Shown here in pieces: positions 12,301-21,832 of a stretch of DNA of 64,000 nucleotides. The notes under the pieces were generated by a model. The model did no database searches, was not told where the DNA came from, and worked only from the letters and a program-made list of their open reading frames with translations. This DNA is from Ursus arctos (lineage: Eukaryota > Chordata > Mammalia > Carnivora > Ursidae). Location of the stretch: the NCBI RefSeq assembly GCF_023065955.2, contig NW_026622808.1, positions 40,064,475-40,128,474 on the forward strand, read 5' to 3'. The first letter of the stretch is position 1. Every line of letters begins with the position of its first letter. The position numbers and the translations under genes were made by a program.

Positions 12301-13826
12301 AGACATTATGGGGGGGAGATGGGGAGATGGGAATGTTTAGATCAGGTGTTGGGGATACAAGGTGGGGATGTGGTAGCTTTGCGATCCAGCTGTTGAGGTG
12401 CATGGACTGTCCTAGAGCTTCCGCCCGGGGCCCTCCCCTCTTCTAGCTGAGAGGACCCACTGGCTCTGGCCATTCACTCCTACCTCCCCTTCCTTCCATC
12501 TTCTAGGCCAGCGTCTGGTCAGCCCTGGCGCAGCCAATGAGACCTCGTCCATTCTGGTGGAGTCCGTGACCAGGTCGTCCACAGAGACCTGCTTTAGTGC
12601 CATCCCCAAGGCGTCCTCAGATGCCAGCAAGGTGACCTCCAAGGGGGCAGGCCTCTCAAAGGCCTTCGTGGGCCAGAAGAGCTCCTTCCTGGTGGACTGC
12701 AGCAAAGCTGGTAGGTAGCCTGCTCCTGCTCGAGGGTCAGGGTGGAGGCGTGCTGAGCACCCTCTGTTAACTTTAGTCTCCCCTGCAGTGCCCACCTCCC
12801 TGTGCAGCCCAGACATCTGCAAGTAACCTTGTTCATTACCCCATTCTCCTGCACTTCATATTTTCCTCTCTTTTGCCTCTTGATTCTTTCAGATGCCCTC
12901 AAGGTAGACAAGAAAGGTGGCATTATCCCCGCTACAGAGGGGCAAATTGAATCAGTAACCCGGCCCCTTCTCTGCCAGTAATTGCTTTAATTGCAATTAA
13001 ACTTGGGTATTTATTTGGGTGTCAGTGGTTAGTCGCCTGGGTTCTGGCATCTGGCACATCTGGGCTGGAAACCTGGCTCCACTACTTCTCCCTCCTCCCC
13101 CCGCTCCCTCCCTCCCTTCAGTCCTTCCTTCCTTCGGCAAACTTAGCCATGTGATCTTGGGAAGGTTACTAAATCTTTTTCTTAAAGTCAGTTTCTTGTT
13201 CTCTAAAATGGGAATAACGAAGTCACCTCCCGTGAGTTTCTGTTGAGAATAAAGGAGACCAGAGTAGCCATCACTTACGGAACTCTTGCGACGAGCTAAG
13301 GGCTTCACATATAACTTCTGCAAACCTCACAGCAAGCCCTGTGGGTGCTAGCGTCATCTCCTGTTTACAGATGGGCAAGCTAAGGCAGAGCGAGGTCAAG
13401 TTCCACATCCAAGGTTACCCAGCTAGAAAGTGGCAGGCAGGAATTTGAACCCACGCCACCGGGCTCTGAGTCTCTGCTTATAGTTGCCATGCCATCCCAC
13501 CTCTCAAAGGTCCCAGCGTCATTGTAGAATCTCAGCAGACAATAGTTGGTGTATTTCCTTTGGCTCCCATTTCCCCTTCCCTTCCTCTGCCTTCTATGAT
13601 GCATCCCGACAGAGTAACCACCTTTCTTTGCCTCCCAGGTTCCAACATGCTGCTGATTGGTGTCCATGGGCCAACCACCCCCTGTGAAGAGGTCTCCATG
13701 AAGCACGTGGGCAACCAGCAATACAACGTCACATACGTCGTCAAGGAGAAGGGAGATTATGTTCTGGCCGTGAAGTGGGGAGAGGAACACATCCCCGGCA
13801 GTCCCTTCCACGTCACAGTGCCTTAA
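169..13826 (+). CDS. FLNB: Filamin B, C-terminal part (last seven coding exons)
   Basis: Filamin B is a dimeric actin cross-linking protein of the cell cortex and a scaffold for integrins and signalling proteins. Seven exons (169-306, 1767-1882, 5096-5228, 6874-7050, 11325-11543, 12507-12710, 13639-13826) have AG/GT borders and join in one frame to give 391 residues. If the protein has the usual 2602 residues, these are about 2212-2602. In order they encode Ig-like repeat 21 (starting [13 protein letters not shown]), repeat 22 ([13 protein letters not shown]), repeat 23 ([13 protein letters not shown]), the Ser/Thr-rich hinge 2, and repeat 24 ending [12 protein letters not shown]. Ser/Thr-rich hinge 2 ([16 protein letters not shown]) and isoform-specific residues separate it from FLNA and FLNC. 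Repeats 21-23 bind integrin tails and adaptors, and repeat 24 dimerises (family knowledge). No frameshift or early stop is seen. The 5' exons lie outside the window. Confidence 0.97.
725..919 (+). mobile_element. Can-SINE (tRNA-Lys-derived), full length
   Basis: It starts GGGGGCGCCTGGGTGGCTCA, passes through a CT-rich middle, and ends in AATAAATAAAATCTTTT plus A-tail. The target-site duplication aaaatgcattgg is present at about 715-726 and again just after the tail. Its middle (CATCAGGCTCC, TCTCCCACTCCCCCTGC) is of the arctoid type. Confidence 0.93.
1351..1558 (+). mobile_element. Can-SINE, full length
   Basis: The head is GGGGTGCCTGGGTGGCTCAG. A CT-rich body follows, then a short TG run, CTCTCTCTCAAATAAATAAA and a 15-base A tract. 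It is oriented with the FLNB transcript. Confidence 0.93.
1767..1882 (+). CDS. FLNB: FLNB exon: repeat 21, second part
   Basis: The acceptor is ccccccag and the donor is CAG|GTGAGA. The exon is 116 bases long, entering in phase 1 and leaving in phase 0. It encodes [19 protein letters not shown], the conserved last strands of the filamin fold, then the linker [10 protein letters not shown] into repeat 22. Confidence 0.95.
2283..2490 (+). repeat. MIR-like SINE remnant
   Basis: It shows the MIR core pattern: GCAAGGCACTACGTAAGGAC, then TGCCTCATTAAATCCTTGCA, then CCCATTTTAAAGATGGAAAA ACTGAGG. It is ancient and diverged; borders are approximate. Confidence 0.6.
3700..3880 (+). repeat. hAT (MER1-group)-like DNA transposon remnant
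   Basis: The sequence around GCCACTGGCCACATGTGGCT and GAGCCCTTGAAATG matches the well-known 'ACATGTGGCT...GAGCACTTGAAATG' non-autonomous hAT family. A related copy occurs near 26.6 kb. Confidence 0.55.
3905..4062 (+). repeat. MER5A-like hAT remnant
   Basis: It resembles MER5A: GATGTGGTCCTGGGACTAGC, CATCGCCTGGGAAGTTACTA, CTGCTGGATCAGAATCTGCA. Named from memory of the consensus. Confidence 0.55.
4298..4334 (+). repeat. (TTTG)n microsatellite
   Basis: About eight tandem TTTG units lie inside an FLNB intron. Confidence 0.9.
4400..4610 (+). repeat. MIR-like SINE remnant
   Basis: It shows the MIR core signature: CCAGGCCCTGTGCTAAGTGC, TTCATTTCATCCTCGTACAG, ATGCCCATTTTACAGTTGAG, then GGTTGAACAACTTACTTACA. 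Confidence 0.65.
5096..5228 (+). CDS. FLNB: FLNB exon: repeat 22, first part
   Basis: The acceptor is aattcccag and the donor is CCAG|GTAAGC. The exon is 133 bases long, from phase 0 to phase 1. It encodes [16 protein letters not shown] through CHVSELEP. This stretch is nearly invariant among mammalian filamin B sequences as I remember them. Confidence 0.95.
5434..5487 (+). repeat. (TTTTC)n polypyrimidine tract
   Basis: A run of TTTTC/TTTC units ends in poly-T. It is a simple low-complexity tract within the FLNB intron between the two repeat-22 exons. Confidence 0.85.
6420..6604 (+). mobile_element. Can-SINE with internal deletion
   Basis: The head is GGGGCACCTGGATGGCTCAG. After GTTAAG it jumps to CTCAGGTCAGGATCC, lacking the usual CGTCTGCCTTCGG segment, so about 13 bases are missing. 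Flanks aaagaaagtgttctc and aaagaaattgttctc are the target-site duplication. Confidence 0.92.
6874..7050 (+). CDS. FLNB: FLNB exon: repeat 22 end and linker to repeat 23
   Basis: The acceptor is tctcctag and the donor is ACAG|GTAACC. The exon is 177 bases long, phase 1 to phase 1. It encodes [18 protein letters not shown], the [12 protein letters not shown] motif that closes the repeat, and the glycine-rich linker [10 protein letters not shown]. Confidence 0.95.
8425..8590 (+). repeat. MIR-like SINE remnant
   Basis: MIR tail features are visible: CCATTTCACAGATGAAGAAA, GTGAGGCTCAGAAAGGGTGA, then a TTAGCTGGGAGGGCGCAGAA box. Confidence 0.6.
9690..9850 (+). repeat. MIR-like SINE remnant
   Basis: The MIR 5'/core pattern is visible: TTTAAATCTGAGTCCTGCCA, CCAGCTGGGTGACTTGGCAC, CTGTAAAATGGGAAGAATAA. 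Confidence 0.6.
11325..11543 (+). CDS. FLNB: FLNB exon: repeat 23
   Basis: The acceptor is tctcccag and the donor is ACAG|GTAACT. The exon is 219 bases long, phase 1 to phase 1. It carries nearly the whole of repeat 23, from [14 protein letters not shown] to [12 protein letters not shown], including the conserved [11 protein letters not shown] motif. Confidence 0.95.
11544..12506 (+). other. FLNB: FLNB intron, AT-rich unique sequence
   Basis: No repeat, RNA gene or additional exon was recognised here. The first half is AT-rich and the second half is G-rich on the + strand. Confidence 0.6.
12507..12710 (+). CDS. FLNB: FLNB exon: hinge 2 and start of repeat 24
   Basis: The acceptor is atcttctag and the donor is GCTG|GTAGGT. 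The exon is 204 bases long, phase 1 to phase 1. It encodes the Ser/Thr-rich hinge 2 ([16 protein letters not shown]), the flexible segment before the dimerisation domain, then [18 protein letters not shown], the first strands of repeat 24. Confidence 0.95.
13255..13480 (+). repeat. MIR-like SINE remnant
   Basis: It lies in the last FLNB intron. Features are GACGAGCTAAGGGCTTCACA, CTCCTGTTTACAGATGGGCA and AAGGTTACCCAGCTAGAAAG, the classic MIR tail order. Confidence 0.65.
13639..13826 (+). CDS. FLNB: FLNB terminal coding exon: end of repeat 24
   Basis: The acceptor is gcctcccag. The exon encodes [17 protein letters not shown] to [12 protein letters not shown] and then TAA. Repeat 24 mediates homodimer formation through its C and D strands (family knowledge). 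The exon continues directly into the 3' UTR. Confidence 0.96.
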
Positions 13827-15430
13827 AATGGTTCTCGTCCAATCCTGGGAGGAGTTCTGGTGGTTGCTTTTCTTGCTTGTTTGTAACTTGTTTTATACAA
13901 AGTTTTCCTCCAGCCTGTTTATGGGTCTGAAACCCCATCCCGAAAACATTGCCGTTCTAAAGTGCCTTGAGAAATAAGTCCTAGACTCAACTCTTTAGGG
14001 ACACGCTGGGGACTCTTAAGAAATGCACACTCATGCAATGGGCTGAGAAGATTTTCATGCACACTCGGTTCAGATCCGACCTCTTGCAGATCACCCCCTG
14101 CAGACAGACCAAGGTCACTCGCAAGACTGACATTTCTAAAGAATGAAATTGACTAGCCCGTTCATGAAACAAGACTGGCAGGGAGGGACAGGGCAAAGAG
14201 GCGACCTAGTTTAGGCTGTCATTTAGAAAAGAAGATGACTTAAAACCAGCTTCTTCTCTCCAGCACCCTATCACATAAAAGGCTCTTAGGCAGACACCAT
14301 TGATTCAACACTACTCATCTCCACACCCCCGCCCGCTCCGTGGCCTTTTTACACGTCTCAAAGGGCAGCCAGTACATGGTGGCAGATTGGCCTCAATGCT
14401 TCCTAGTGCCCCTGCCTCGTTCTGCTGAGTATTTCCCTGCAAAGTTGTAACATGTGCCCATCTTGGCAGCCACGTTTTGCTTTTGTCTTTAAAGGCCATT
14501 CAAGTCTGTGGGTCCGAGGAAATTCTACTGTAGCAAGCAGCCCCCTCCTGCCAAAGATCCCCCTTTTTTTTTAACCACCGCGAGCCTTTGTTCTTAACAC
14601 ACTCCAGCCATTTGTCAGTCTTTGATGAGTCTTGCCAACACGTTCGAAGTGACCACAGGTGGGTCACTATGTCAGCGCCCTCGTCTGCAGAGGCCTGTCA
14701 CGGGACAGACCACTCCACACCCACCTCCAATCAGCCGTGGGATCACTTCTGAAAAATAATCATAGATAGGAGAGAATGGAACTCCTGCTGACCTTTGGCC
14801 TCAAAGTCAGGGCACTGTGGAGGCAGTGGGAAGGACAGCAGCAGCTCCTGGTGGTCTGTCATGAGGCAGAAATAATGAGAGCTACATAGCCGATGGCGGC
14901 TCTGTATGCATTTGGCCCTGACTGTGTCATCTGAGGCTGTTTGGAAAGCAACGTGCAGGTGCAAAATTCCAAAAATGGGTATAAGGCATTTTGCACCCCT
15001 TTCTGCAGACTGAGCTGGCTCTGGGATAAAGGTAAAGCATTTGCGGACCCTGCCTGACTTCAGGGCCCGGGTGTGTGGGGTGTGGTCTGGGCAGGCAGAC
15101 CTTTTTGATTTGCTGCTCCATCCTGAGGAAGGGGCTGCTGTTGTCACGAGTGCCTCCATGGGTGGGACAAGGAGTGAGGTAGGGGACTGTCCCCAAGATG
15201 CAGCAGCTGGGGGCAGGTGTTGGCAATAGCCCCCTTCTTAGAAACCGGAGCAGTCTGAAGCCTAATGTGAAAGGGCCATGGGTTTTGTAAACTGGGACGT
15301 GGAAGCGAAACTGGAATCAAACGCCGACTGTAAATTGTATCCTGTAACTTATTAAATGTTTGCTCCGTCAAGCTCCCTTGGCGTCCTTGGAGGATGCTGT
15401 TTCTGAATAAATGGTTCAAGTCTCTGACTG
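13827..15430 (+). other. FLNB: FLNB 3' untranslated region
   Basis: This non-coding stretch runs from the FLNB stop codon to just past an AATAAA at 15406-15411. The length of about 1.6 kb is as expected for FLNB mRNA. No recent SINE is inserted in it, unlike the introns. The exact cleavage site is inferred from the signal position. Confidence 0.75.
15406..15411 (+). terminator. FLNB: FLNB polyadenylation signal AATAAA
   Basis: This is a canonical AATAAA about 1.58 kb after the FLNB stop, with T/G-rich sequence (ggttcaagtctctg) following within 20 bases. A weaker ATTAAA lies about 55 bases earlier, near 15350. Confidence 0.7.
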
Positions 15431-18169
15431 GCTTTCCCTACCCCTGGCTGAAAGGACACAGATTAGCAGCTTGTTCTGACCGTGAGCCTGGCCTCGTTTG
15501 CAGGGGGATGGCTTGCTTTCCTGTGAGCCCCGCTGGGCGGGGGGTAGCATCAGGAAAGGCCGGGCAGCCAAACAGGCTGGGCCTGGCGGTGAGGGCACTG
15601 GGGACGGGGCACACGGGCCGGGACACCAACACAACCTCGAGGAGAGAAAGCCTTTTTCCCGATGATGGGAGAAACTGTCATTTTAGGGAGTTTACTCCAA
15701 CAGGAAGCTATGTCACCTGTCGTCCCAACTGCCCTTGGACAACAGGGTTCGTGTGTGGTGTTAATCTTCCTCTCCCTGCTCCTTCCTTCTGCTAGGAAGA
15801 GCTTGTGCTTGGTGTATGTGACGTATGCTTGGGATGCCTGCCCCTCCCCTCCTGCTACCCTCAGGCGCTCCCGGGTCACCACTTTGCAGTGTTGATACCA
15901 ACTCAGGTGTTGAATGGACATGTCAATTGGGGCGGACGCCAGGCCCTGGCCTTTCTGACCCCAGAGTGGAGGCTCTACTTCCCTGGTTATACCTCTGTGG
16001 GAGCACACCAGGAGCCGCCAGATGAGCCCCAGGAAGTCCCTGCTGGGCCCCTAGCCCTCCACTGGGGGCGAGGGGTGGAGGGAAAGTCAGGGAAGGAAGA
16101 CTGGATCCTTGTGTGTGTTTCTTCCTGGCACCTCCTTGTTGATCAGAATGGAGGCTTGTTTACCTCTGAGAGGTGGGAGGTAGGGAGGTTTTCCGTTGCC
16201 CCCCATCCTGGAGGGAGCCCCCTTATCTGTGGGTCTGTGCCAGCAATGACTGTTCCTGGACTCCACAAGGGGTTGGTGGGCTTGGGGGCTGTCCAGGCTC
16301 TGCCCAGTGATGTGACCTTGCCCACAGAGGAGCCCCGGGGCGCAGGCGCTGGTTCCGATCCCAGGAAGACTGGCTGGTTTCTGTTGGGGAGGCAGCATTT
16401 CCGTGTTCACAGCTGGACTTGGGCATCAGGTAGAGCTGGGACCTGGGCTCGGCCGGTCAGGGGCGGTGTGGCCTTGGGGAGGTGGCTTCCCCTCAGACCA
16501 GGCCTCCCTCAGGGTGGCCGTGAGGATCACTCGAAATATCACGGGGAGCTGGGTGTCTTGGCCACTGCTGTCTGTGACCAACATCCCGCAAGGGTGACAT
16601 TCCTCACACAAGGTGGCATCTGGGGCTGCCCTGGTGGGCCCTGGCCTGTGACATCACACACAACCCAGGTGAATCTGTGCGCCTCTCTGGGGGTCAATGG
16701 CTCGAGCCACAGGGCAGCTCTTATCTGCACCTGGACTTGCTGCCACGGGAACAGGCTGTTGTTGGTGCAAACACCCCAGTGACTTTGAAACCCGACCTGA
16801 AAGGGTACCAGGCCCTTTCCTGCCAGGGGCTGACTGGGCCCATCACTCTGGGGGCCAACAGAGGTTGAAACAGCCAGTGCTGACAGCTGACCTGCAGAGA
16901 TCCTCGACCCAAGAGGCCCTGTTCCCTTCCGAGCCCTGATGCCTTCCTCTCCCTGGTCCAGCCACCTCCTGCAGCCCACGGAAGCCCTCCTCAGCAGTGC
17001 CGCCCAGAAGGAAACGTCCATTAACAAGTCTGTTTCCAATGCACTTAGAGCCTGGTGGGCCCTTGACCACACGTCCGGTCTTCAGACTTCAAGGGGGCCT
17101 TGAAAGCCACATCTTGATGAATTTGGTGTAAAATGAGTCAGGCACTAGGGATTTAATTTCCCCTAAAAATGGCACCACCTTAAAAATTAGCCGAATAAAT
17201 GTAAATGGCCACGTGAGTGATCCTTGTCACCAACACCCACAGATTTATATTTTAAAATGGGGAACAAGCTCATTAATACAAGTGCTCTTTGGGCTTAATG
17301 CTCCGTCTGATGGAAGCAAGGTCTAGGAAAGGAATGGAATCTTTTCAAATCCCCATTAACTTGGAGGGGGAGGGGCTTTGTAATCAGGATATCCCACTAA
17401 TGACAACTCTCCCCGAAACACATCTTGTTGAACTAATTATTTTTTTCTCCTCACAATAGCAAATCATAACTCAAAGAGGATGTAAAAATGTTACATGGCT
17501 CAAAGCAAGCCTGAATTCGGATTTTTCCCCTCTGGCTTTGTCCTAAGGATGCTGACCAAACACACGGGTGGGAGGAATCTGTGAAACAATGGGATCCTTT
17601 TTGCTTTGTGATAAGGCTTTTGTCTGCGTCCCTGAGCCCACAGGGGACCAACTCATATGCGAGGAATTTAGGGTGCCCCACCCCACACCCCTTCTCTCTT
17701 CCTCAAGATTTCTCCAAAGCCCCGGCTGGCAGGCAGGAGTGGGGAATTTACGAGCCTGACTTATGGCTTGCGTCCGCGTCCACGGGTGTTTGGGACTTAT
17801 CTCCCCAGGACAAAGCTCAAAGATGAAAGAATATTCGAGCCTTGTATTGCCCACATTATTCCCTCTGCCATAAGCACCGCCTTCCCAAGGCATCAGGATG
17901 CCTCTCCCAGTCGGTAGGGATGTTGTTAGTGCAAAGCTAATGCTGAACCCTGGTGGAGGGGAGTGGGGGACGAGGTCTCCGAGAAAGAGGAGATCTGGGC
18001 AGAGGTGCCACGCCCCAGAAATGCCAGCCTCGGGCCAAGCTCCAAGCAGCTGGCATCAATGGCAGCAGCAGAGCCTGGTTGTGAGAAACACCCAGAAAGC
18101 AGCTGCAGGCTCAAGTCTAAATTCAATCCCAGCTCTGCGGCTCACCGGCTCAGACACCGGCTGGCTCTT

Positions 18170-18366
18170 CATCTCCCCAAATGTGACAGACTTCTGCATA
18201 ATGCTCATTTCACATCTGGGAAGACTGAGGCACCGCGGGCAGTCTAGACAGCCTTGCCCTTTCTTGTCTTGCAGACTGGAACATTCTTCCTCTACTCTTT
18301 GCCTGGCTAACTCATGTTCATAGTTCAGGTCTCAAAGGGCACCTCTTCCAGGAAGGCTTCTCTGTG
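18170..18366 (+). repeat. Duplicated segment, copy 1
   Basis: It matches copy 2 at about 20238-20441. Shared landmarks are CTGGGAAGACTGA, CTCTTTGCCTGGCTAAC, CATGTTCATAGTTCAGG and AAAGGGCACC. It combines MIR-like and L2-like sequence. Confidence 0.7.
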
Positions 18367-18589
18367 TTTCAGTGCCCTCATCCTTAAAATGGGAAAGTGG
18401 GAAACTTCCATTTTAAGATTAACCTCTAGAAAGATCTCCCAACACATCCATCCTCCAACTGGCTGGCCAAATCCTTCCCCACCCAGAGCGGCTAGAATAG
18501 GGGCTGCCTGGGTGTTGGGGAGACTCAGTTCCCTAAGGCAAAGTGGAAGGGCTACCTTAATGAGGGGAAGGGAGCCTGTGGGGAATCTA

Positions 18590-18800
18590 TTAAGCATGGT
18601 GGTTCGAGCATGGGCCAGTGGGTTCAAATCCTGCCCTGCCATGACCCCCAGCAGATCATTTACTGTCAGAGACTCTCATAGCCTCTGTTTTCTCTCCAGG
18701 GAAATGGGGTGCTACAAACTACCCATCTAGCGTTCTGAGGGTTAACTGACAAAATGAATGTAAAGAACATACCATAGTGTCTAGTACATGATACGCCTTC
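18590..18800 (+). repeat. MIR-like SINE remnant
   Basis: The MIR 5' end and core are seen in TGGTTCGAGCATGGGCCAGT, GTGGGTTCAAATCCTGCCCT and GAGGGTTAACTGACAAAATG. Confidence 0.6.
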
Positions 18801-19229
18801 ATAGAATTGCTGTTGGTGAAAGGTGTTTAAAAGAATTCTTCTATACGGAGAGCTTAAATCCAGGAGGGGCTACTTTAAGGACACAAATAAGCAGAAATAG
18901 GAGAGGCACCTGGTCTAGAGACAGAGCCCAGGACTGCAAATTGGGTTGCGAGTCATGAGTTGGAATGGATGGGGTGGCCAATGGCAGTACTAGGAGCAGG
19001 GTGGGTCCTTGGTGGCCTGGGGGAGTGGCCAGAAAGGTGGGAGGAGAGCTAGGTGAGTCAGGTGCACTGATGAGAGCCCCAGCTCACCTCCCAGCCTCCC
19101 CTGGTTTCCAGACTTCAGGGACCTCTTTCCCTTCGCAGAGGCCTAGGCCAGAGGCTGGCCTGGGGCTGCCCCTACACCTTCCCAGGGGTTGCCGGATGGG
19201 TTTGAAGTGAATAAATCTGGAGTAAAACA

Positions 19230-19400
19230 AGTGTAATAAGTAACACTAATGCTAGGCTCTGAGTCTTATGGTTATCCTATTTTTTACAGGGGCATTTCCC
19301 AGGGCTCAGAGAGGTTAAGTAACCTGTGCAATGTCACACAGTAATGGTCAAGGCTGTGTTAAAGCTGGAAAGACTGAATTTAGGAGGAAGGCCACGAAGC
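19230..19400 (+). repeat. MIR-like SINE remnant
   Basis: Landmarks are AATGCTAGGCTCTGAGTCTT, TATCCTATTTTTTACAGGGG, GGCTCAGAGAGGTTAAGTAA and TGTGCAATGTCACACAGTAA. Confidence 0.6.
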
Positions 19401-19574
19401 CTTGCCCTGCACACAAGGGCCACGCCCAGGTGGGTGCTTGGAATCCAAAGGCGACTCTCCTTGTGAGCCAGCCTCTGTCCCTGAGCCCATTGGAAGGCAG
19501 TACTTCTGGGGCATCTTTCTACACCCTTCCACCCCACTCCCCTCTTGAGGGAGCCTGTCCTCCCCTCAGTGCAG

Positions 19575-19735
19575 CCTCCCGTTCCAGAGCCTGTTGTCAG
19601 GACCGCCTCTCGGACCGTCGTTGCCGTAGTGACCGCCAGGGGTCGCCTTGGGCGCGCGAACTGCGGCACCGAAGAAAACCCTGCGGTCCGGAAGGCACCG
19701 GGTCTTCCAAACCCCGTAGGAGCACAGCCACCTCT
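19575..19735. promoter_or_regulatory. Small CpG-rich patch with X-box-like motif
   Basis: CpG dinucleotides cluster here (ACCGCCTCTCGGACCGTCG, GGCGCGCGAACTGCGG) in an otherwise CpG-poor intergenic stretch. At 19620-19633 GTTGCCGTAGTGAC matches an RFX X-box (GTNRCC...RGYAAC) with one mismatch in the second half. It could be a distal promoter or enhancer of the gene 2.2 kb downstream. This is inference only. Confidence 0.35.
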
Positions 19736-20237
19736 GCGCTCTGCCTGGGGCTGGGGCTGGGGCGGTCTGGGTCAGGGAGGCTTTCTTGAGTTTCGGTGTC
19801 AGACCACACCCCACAGGCGTCTGACACCAGGGTCCTGACACCCCCGTAGCTCCTCCGACTTTCTTCCATCCGTCCTTCCCGCACACGCCCCAGGGAAACA
19901 GAACCGATGTGAAGTCTGCCTATTCATCCTTTCCTTGAGCACTTTTTCCGAGCACGGACTATATGCCAGACAACTCCCGCGGAGGTACTGGAGATGCGGG
20001 GTTGGGCAGGACAGGGCCCAGGAGCGCAAGCTCCGTGGGGAGGGACGTTTTGTCAGCACTGTTCGCTTGCAGCTGCTGGCACGCAGAAGGCCCTCAGCAC
20101 CTAAAGCAAGTTTGGTGCTTACAGCCTGCTCAGAGCGCCTGGATTTAAAAGGTGATGCACAATGAACTGATGACCGTTGTGAGCGCTCCTGAGGAGACAG
20201 ACCAGGCCCAGGCCGTGTCACTCAACCAGTTGGCTTT

Positions 20238-20441
20238 TATTCCTCCCAGATGCCCAAACTTCATAGCCCTCATTTTACAGCTGGGAAGACTGAAGCACAG
20301 AGGGCAGTCTGGACAGCCTTACTCTTTCTTGCCTTGGGAGTCCCAGCCTACAACATTCTTCCGCTACTCTTTGCCTGGCTAACGCATGTTCATAGTTCAG
20401 GGATCGCTCAAAGGGCACCTTCTCCAGGAAGCCTTCCCTGA
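20238..20441 (+). repeat. Duplicated segment, copy 2
   Basis: This is the partner of copy 1 at about 18170-18366, in direct orientation with starts about 2.07 kb apart. Copy 2 continues into L2-like sequence that copy 1 does not share. Confidence 0.7.
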
Positions 20442-20625
20442 TCATCTCCCCAATTCCCTGCTCCCCATCCACCTGATTATAAGTCTGTCTCTCCTTCTGG
20501 ACTGGGAAACCCTGAGGGAGGGAAGCATGTAGACTCTGTTCCTCCTCATCTATTTTTAGTACCTGGCTCAGTGCCTGGCAACAGGGTTAAGAGCGAATGG
20601 ATGTTTGTTGAATGAACAAACGAGA
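20400..20625 (+). repeat. L2-like LINE 3' remnant
   Basis: It shows the L2 3' pattern: TCCAGGAAGCCTTCCCTGAT, then AGTACCTGGCTCAGTGCCTG, and ends GGATGTTTGTTGAATGAAC. Confidence 0.65.
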
Positions 20626-20854
20626 GTGCACTGAGCAGAGAGTGGAAAGGTGAGTGGCCCCGGGGCATTATGGGTAACCTCCTTCTCACTGGTATGCCTG
20701 CTGTTCACCCCTGCAGGGCCCCCCTGGGAGAGGCAGAGGGTGTGAGGGTCCTGCGGCTGATGTCATGGTGCTGCTGGGTGACTGGTGGGTCCTCCTTTGC
20801 CCGCCCCTGAGCCACCACCCACCGTGCCTCTCACATAAAGCTGTCACATTCAGT

Positions 20855-21010
20855 GGGAGAGTTCTGGGTCTGTAACGCAGGGGTGTGGCGTTTGACGTCC
20901 ATCCCTGGGTGACCAAATGAACATTGCTGGGCCTCAGTCTCCTGAGCTGGAAAAGTGATGGAAGAGAGCGTGTCAGTGAGTCACCGTGAGGGTTCCGCTG
21001 AGCGGCCTCA
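20855..21010 (+). repeat. MIR-like SINE remnant
   Basis: Diverged MIR features are ATCCCTGGGTGACCAAATGA, GGGCCTCAGTCTCCTGAGCT and GTGAGGGTTCCGCTGAG. Confidence 0.5.
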
Positions 21011-21376
21011 CTCAGGAAAGCCTCTGGCCCAGGGCCTGGCACGGGGTGGCCAGGCTGTGCTCGGGCTGGCACATAGTCTCTGCAAGGCTCCCTTTCCCCA
21101 TCTGGAAAGGAGCCCAATGAGGGCCCCAGCAAGTGAGGGGGGTGGTGTAAGGCAGACGGAGCTGAGCACGGCAGCTGGCACCGAGCAGGTCCTTGTGAGA
21201 CAGCAGCTGACATTGATGGAAGGCCTCGCCATGCCAGGCACTGTTCCAGGTTCTTCTACCCTGGCCTCATGTCATTCTCTCTATACCAGAAGTCATTCCC
21301 CCTGTCATTCTGATGTTCAAATGTCGCCAGGAAGCTATCAAGGGTCAGAGCTGTGTCTGCGGGGTTGGAGTCCAGA

Positions 21377-21390
21377 GTTTCCATGGCAAC
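21377..21390 (+). promoter_or_regulatory. RFX X-box, strong match
   Basis: GTTTCCATGGCAAC is a near-palindromic 14-base RFX-type X-box. It lies 443 bases before the predicted start of the SPMIP1-like gene. X-boxes bound by RFX factors mark promoters of ciliary and sperm-tail genes (established knowledge). Its use here is inferred. Confidence 0.6.
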
Positions 21391-21704
21391 CCCCCAGCCC
21401 TGCGTCCAGAGCTTCCTGAGGGGGGACACCGGGCCTCCCTTTGGACCTCCCGGGGGGCCTGGTGCACAGGAGGTGCACGTCAGGTGTGCTGGATGGACTA
21501 GAGGCTGTGGCACCCCGTGCTCCTCCCCGGGGCCCTCAGGGTGTGAGGGGGGAAGGCAGGCTTGGGCCCCGAGGCCCTCTGGGGCAGAATACAGCCTCCG
21601 GCCAGGCACCCAGTGGGTGGTGGCCAGCCTTTGCTCCCTTTTCCAGCCTGGTCTGTCCTACTGCCTGCTCGTGGCCCCCAGCAGCCCAGCCCCTCCTCTC
21701 CAGC

Positions 21705-21752
21705 AGGGCCTTGGCAACCCAGCCCTCATTGGCCGCACGTATCCTTGGAGAC
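21705..21752 (+). promoter_or_regulatory. Candidate proximal promoter: X-box half-sites and CCAAT box
   Basis: An X-box right half (CTTGGCAAC) ends at 21718, a CCAAT box on the - strand (ATTGG) is at 21728-21732, and a second X-box-like 14-mer, GTATCCTTGGAGAC, is at 21739-21752. All lie within 130 bases of the predicted coding start. No TATA box was seen. Confidence 0.5.
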
Positions 21753-21832
21753 GGGCACCAGCAGAGCAAACAGAGGCCGCAGGGCTGCGGGTAGAATGGT
21801 TCCTCCCCCCACCCCCCTGCCCCCCCACCGCC

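Larger units (their letters stand above)
15431..21340. other. Intergenic region between FLNB and the SPMIP1-like gene
   Basis: No gene was recognised. Contents are GC-rich unique sequence at 15.4-17.1 kb, MIR/L2 remnants at 18.1-21.0 kb, a duplicated segment pair (about 18170-18366 and 20238-20441), and a CpG-rich patch near 19.58-19.73 kb. The long open frame at 15805-16782 has no recognisable protein features. Confidence 0.6.

Noticed and set aside
15805..16782. 325-codon open frame downstream of FLNB
   Set aside because: It shows no protein-like motifs, domain pattern or splice context, and lies in GC-rich DNA where long chance frames are common.
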